The notes beneath the pieces are model-generated. The model saw nothing but the letters and a program-made list of their open reading frames with translations, did not search any database and was not told where the DNA came from. 64,000 nt of DNA from Erythrobacter sp. KY5 (lineage in GTDB: Bacteria; Pseudomonadota; Alphaproteobacteria; Sphingomonadales; Sphingomonadaceae), in contig NZ_CP021912.1 of the NCBI RefSeq assembly GCF_003264115.1, positions 908,501-972,500 on the forward strand. The letters are read 5' to 3'. Below, one piece after another: positions 62,649 to 64,000 of this stretch (the first letter of the stretch is position 1; each line of letters begins with the position of its first letter). Both the position numbers and the translations under genes were made by a program.

Positions 62649-64000
62649 TCAGGAGATCGCTGCGGCTACCTGAGGCTCTTCCGAGCGTCGGAGCAGCGCC
62701 CAGGTCTGGCGCACGATGTCGCGATACCCGAACCAGAAGACGGCGGCATACACTCCTGCACCCAGCGCCGCATTCTTGACGAGGGCGAGCAGCGGACTGT
62801 CGATCACAAGGAAGTGCTGCGCTCCCAGGACGGCGACCGCCATGGCAGCACAGGCAAGCACGATCGGGGCAAGAGCGCCGCAAAGAGCCACCAAAGAGAC
62901 ACCTATCCGCGGGAGGGTAACGGTCAGCGTGATCGTGCAAAGCAGCGGCGCGGCGATCCACCATCCATACACCAGCCCCATAGGTCCAGCGGACACTCCC
63001 CAGAAAAAGACAGCCGGGAAAAGAACCGCGCCGACTATACTGGTGAACAGATAAACCTTGGGGCGACCCATCGCGTTGGTCACCGGCGAACATATAAGAT
63101 GCAGGGCGAAGGCAGGCATAACGACCGCAAGGCCCGCCACGATCGGGATCAGCCCGATCCACTTCTCACCCATGAGCACTAGTATGGCGTCTTCGGCGGT
63201 GAGGGCGAGGCCTATGTATACGGGAGCGGACACCATCATCACGAGCCGCGCCGTTTTCAGGAAGTACGGGCCCAGCGGCTTGTTCGCGCGGTGAAGCTCG
63301 GAATAAGCGGCGAGTGCGACCTCGTTGATCGGCGGAATGAAGCGCCCGGTGACGATCAGGGTAAGGAACAGCGCCTGCGTATATAGGCCAAGGTCATAGG
63401 TCTCCATCAGGCGGCCCGCGATCACGACATCGCTCTGGCTCTGGATGATCCAGAACAGCTGGCACAAGGTCAGCGTGCCGCCAAAGGTGAACAGGTCCCA
63501 GGCGCCTGAGGGATTGAAGATCGGCTTCACCCAAAGCCTTGCTGCAATCATCAATCCGATCGCACGCGAAACGAAGATTGAAATCCCGGCATATACAAGA
63601 GCCCACACGCCCCATCCCAGCCACGCCAAAGCAAGCGCCGTCAGCGCGCCTACCACAGCCGCGCCCATATTGACCTGCCCCGCCTTTCGAAAGTCGAGCG
63701 AACGTGCAAGCCATTCACCCGGCAGTGCGGTGAAGGGGACAGTCAGAAAGATGATGGCCTGAAGGCGAAGCATGTCGGCCACCACCGGCTCACCGAAATA
63801 GTCGGCTGCGAATGGTGCGATCATCAGCTGGGCGGTCGCAAGCACGCCCGCGAACATCAGAAGCAGCCCGAAGACCTGCCCGATGCGGCGCTCGTCAATG
63901 CGGTCGGTCTGGACGAGCGAGGTTGCAAAGCTGCTGCCATTCAGAAATGCGAGTGCGGTCACCACGACCTGGCTCATCGCGAACAGGCCATAATCTGTCG
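62649..64000 (-). CDS. Polysaccharide flippase, MOP superfamily (N-terminus beyond window)
   Basis: The frame is open to the right edge; codons before the ATG at 63977 read TDYGLFA, which fits the family, so the true start lies outside. About twelve hydrophobic segments are visible. WVKPIFNPSGAWDLFTFG and SQSDVVIAGRLMETYDLGLYTQA are typical of PST-type exporters, as is PPINEVALAAYSEL. It would move lipid-linked sugars across the inner membrane in a Wzx/Wzy system, distinct from the ABC-type capsule locus to the left. Confidence 0.88.
   Translation of the reverse strand, partial: TDYGLFAMSQVVVTALAFLNGSSFATSLVQTDRIDERRIGQVFGLLLMFAGVLATAQLMIAPFAADYFGEPVVADMLRLQAIIFLTVPFTALPGEWLARSLDFRKAGQVNMGAAVVGALTALALAWLGWGVWALVYAGISIFVSRAIGLMIAARLWVKPIFNPSGAWDLFTFGGTLTLCQLFWIIQSQSDVVIAGRLMETYDLGLYTQALFLTLIVTGRFIPPINEVALAAYSELHRANKPLGPYFLKTARLVMMVSAPVYIGLALTAEDAILVLMGEKWIGLIPIVAGLAVVMPAFALHLICSPVTNAMGRPKVYLFTSIVGAVLFPAVFFWGVSAGPMGLVYGWWIAAPLLCTITLTVTLPRIGVSLVALCGALAPIVLACAAMAVAVLGAQHFLVIDSPLLALVKNAALGAGVYAAVFWFGYRDIVRQTWALLRRSEEPQVAAAIS

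Overview
The window reads as a chromosomal segment of an alphaproteobacterium, most probably a sphingomonad of the Erythrobacteraceae type. This is inferred from the gene families present: EipA/DUF1134, COQ9, an alphaproteobacterial ubiquinol-cytochrome c chaperone, Atm1-type ABC exporter, Caulobacter/Sphingomonas-style TonB receptor, DUF4402 protein and CTTG(A/C)C-N17-CTATA promoter style. Coding density is high. Many genes overlap by 4 nt (ATGA or GTGA) and several use GTG or TTG starts.

Region 1 (1-27.4 kb) is a large capsule locus of the ABC-transporter, Kdo-linked (group 2/3) type. It holds Kdo supply (kdsD/kpsF, kdsB, kdsA), a KpsC-like Kdo transferase, the export machinery (outer-membrane lipoprotein of the Wza/KpsD class, KpsE, KpsM, KpsT), and at least five glycosyltransferases. 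It also makes dTDP-rhamnose (rmlA, C, D, B) and GDP-mannose (manC, manA). Unusual members are two phytanoyl-CoA-dioxygenase-like oxygenases (one overlapping kdsA), a histidine-type phosphatase where a Kdo-8-phosphate phosphatase would be expected, a 1168-residue glycosyltransferase/glycosyltransferase/beta-propeller fusion, and a C-terminal module shared by two neighbouring glycosyltransferases.

Region 2 (27.7-33.8 kb) is a phosphate-scavenging island: a TonB-dependent receptor overlapping a beta-propeller phytase gene, a secreted lectin-like protein, a divergent AraC-type regulator, and a tRNA-Ser(GCT) whose 3' end overlaps the end of the regulator gene. Region 3 (34.1-37.5 kb) has EipA, an aromatic/aspartate aminotransferase, an acetyltransferase and a small HTH protein.

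Region 4 (37.6-43.2 kb) is a candidate surface-fibre locus: a PilZ protein, a 310-residue curlin-like repeat protein, an OmpA-family protein and a 784-residue curlin-like repeat protein, each of the last three ending at a strong terminator. It carries a palindromic and a direct-repeat operator candidate.

Region 5 (43.2-62.6 kb) is mostly core housekeeping: ribE/ribD, small envelope proteins, a YgjP-type metallopeptidase, YcgN-like protein, SCO1, ankyrin protein, COQ9, ssb, a TonB_C protein, DUF177, cytochrome bc1 chaperone, bamE, hslV, a circularly permuted D-amino-acid-oxidase-like protein, hslU, ACT-domain protein, M16 protease, Atm1-type ABC transporter and a retropepsin-like protease. The right edge (62.6-64 kb) enters a second polysaccharide locus with a truncated Wzx-type flippase. 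No CRISPR array, insertion sequence, rRNA or prophage was seen.
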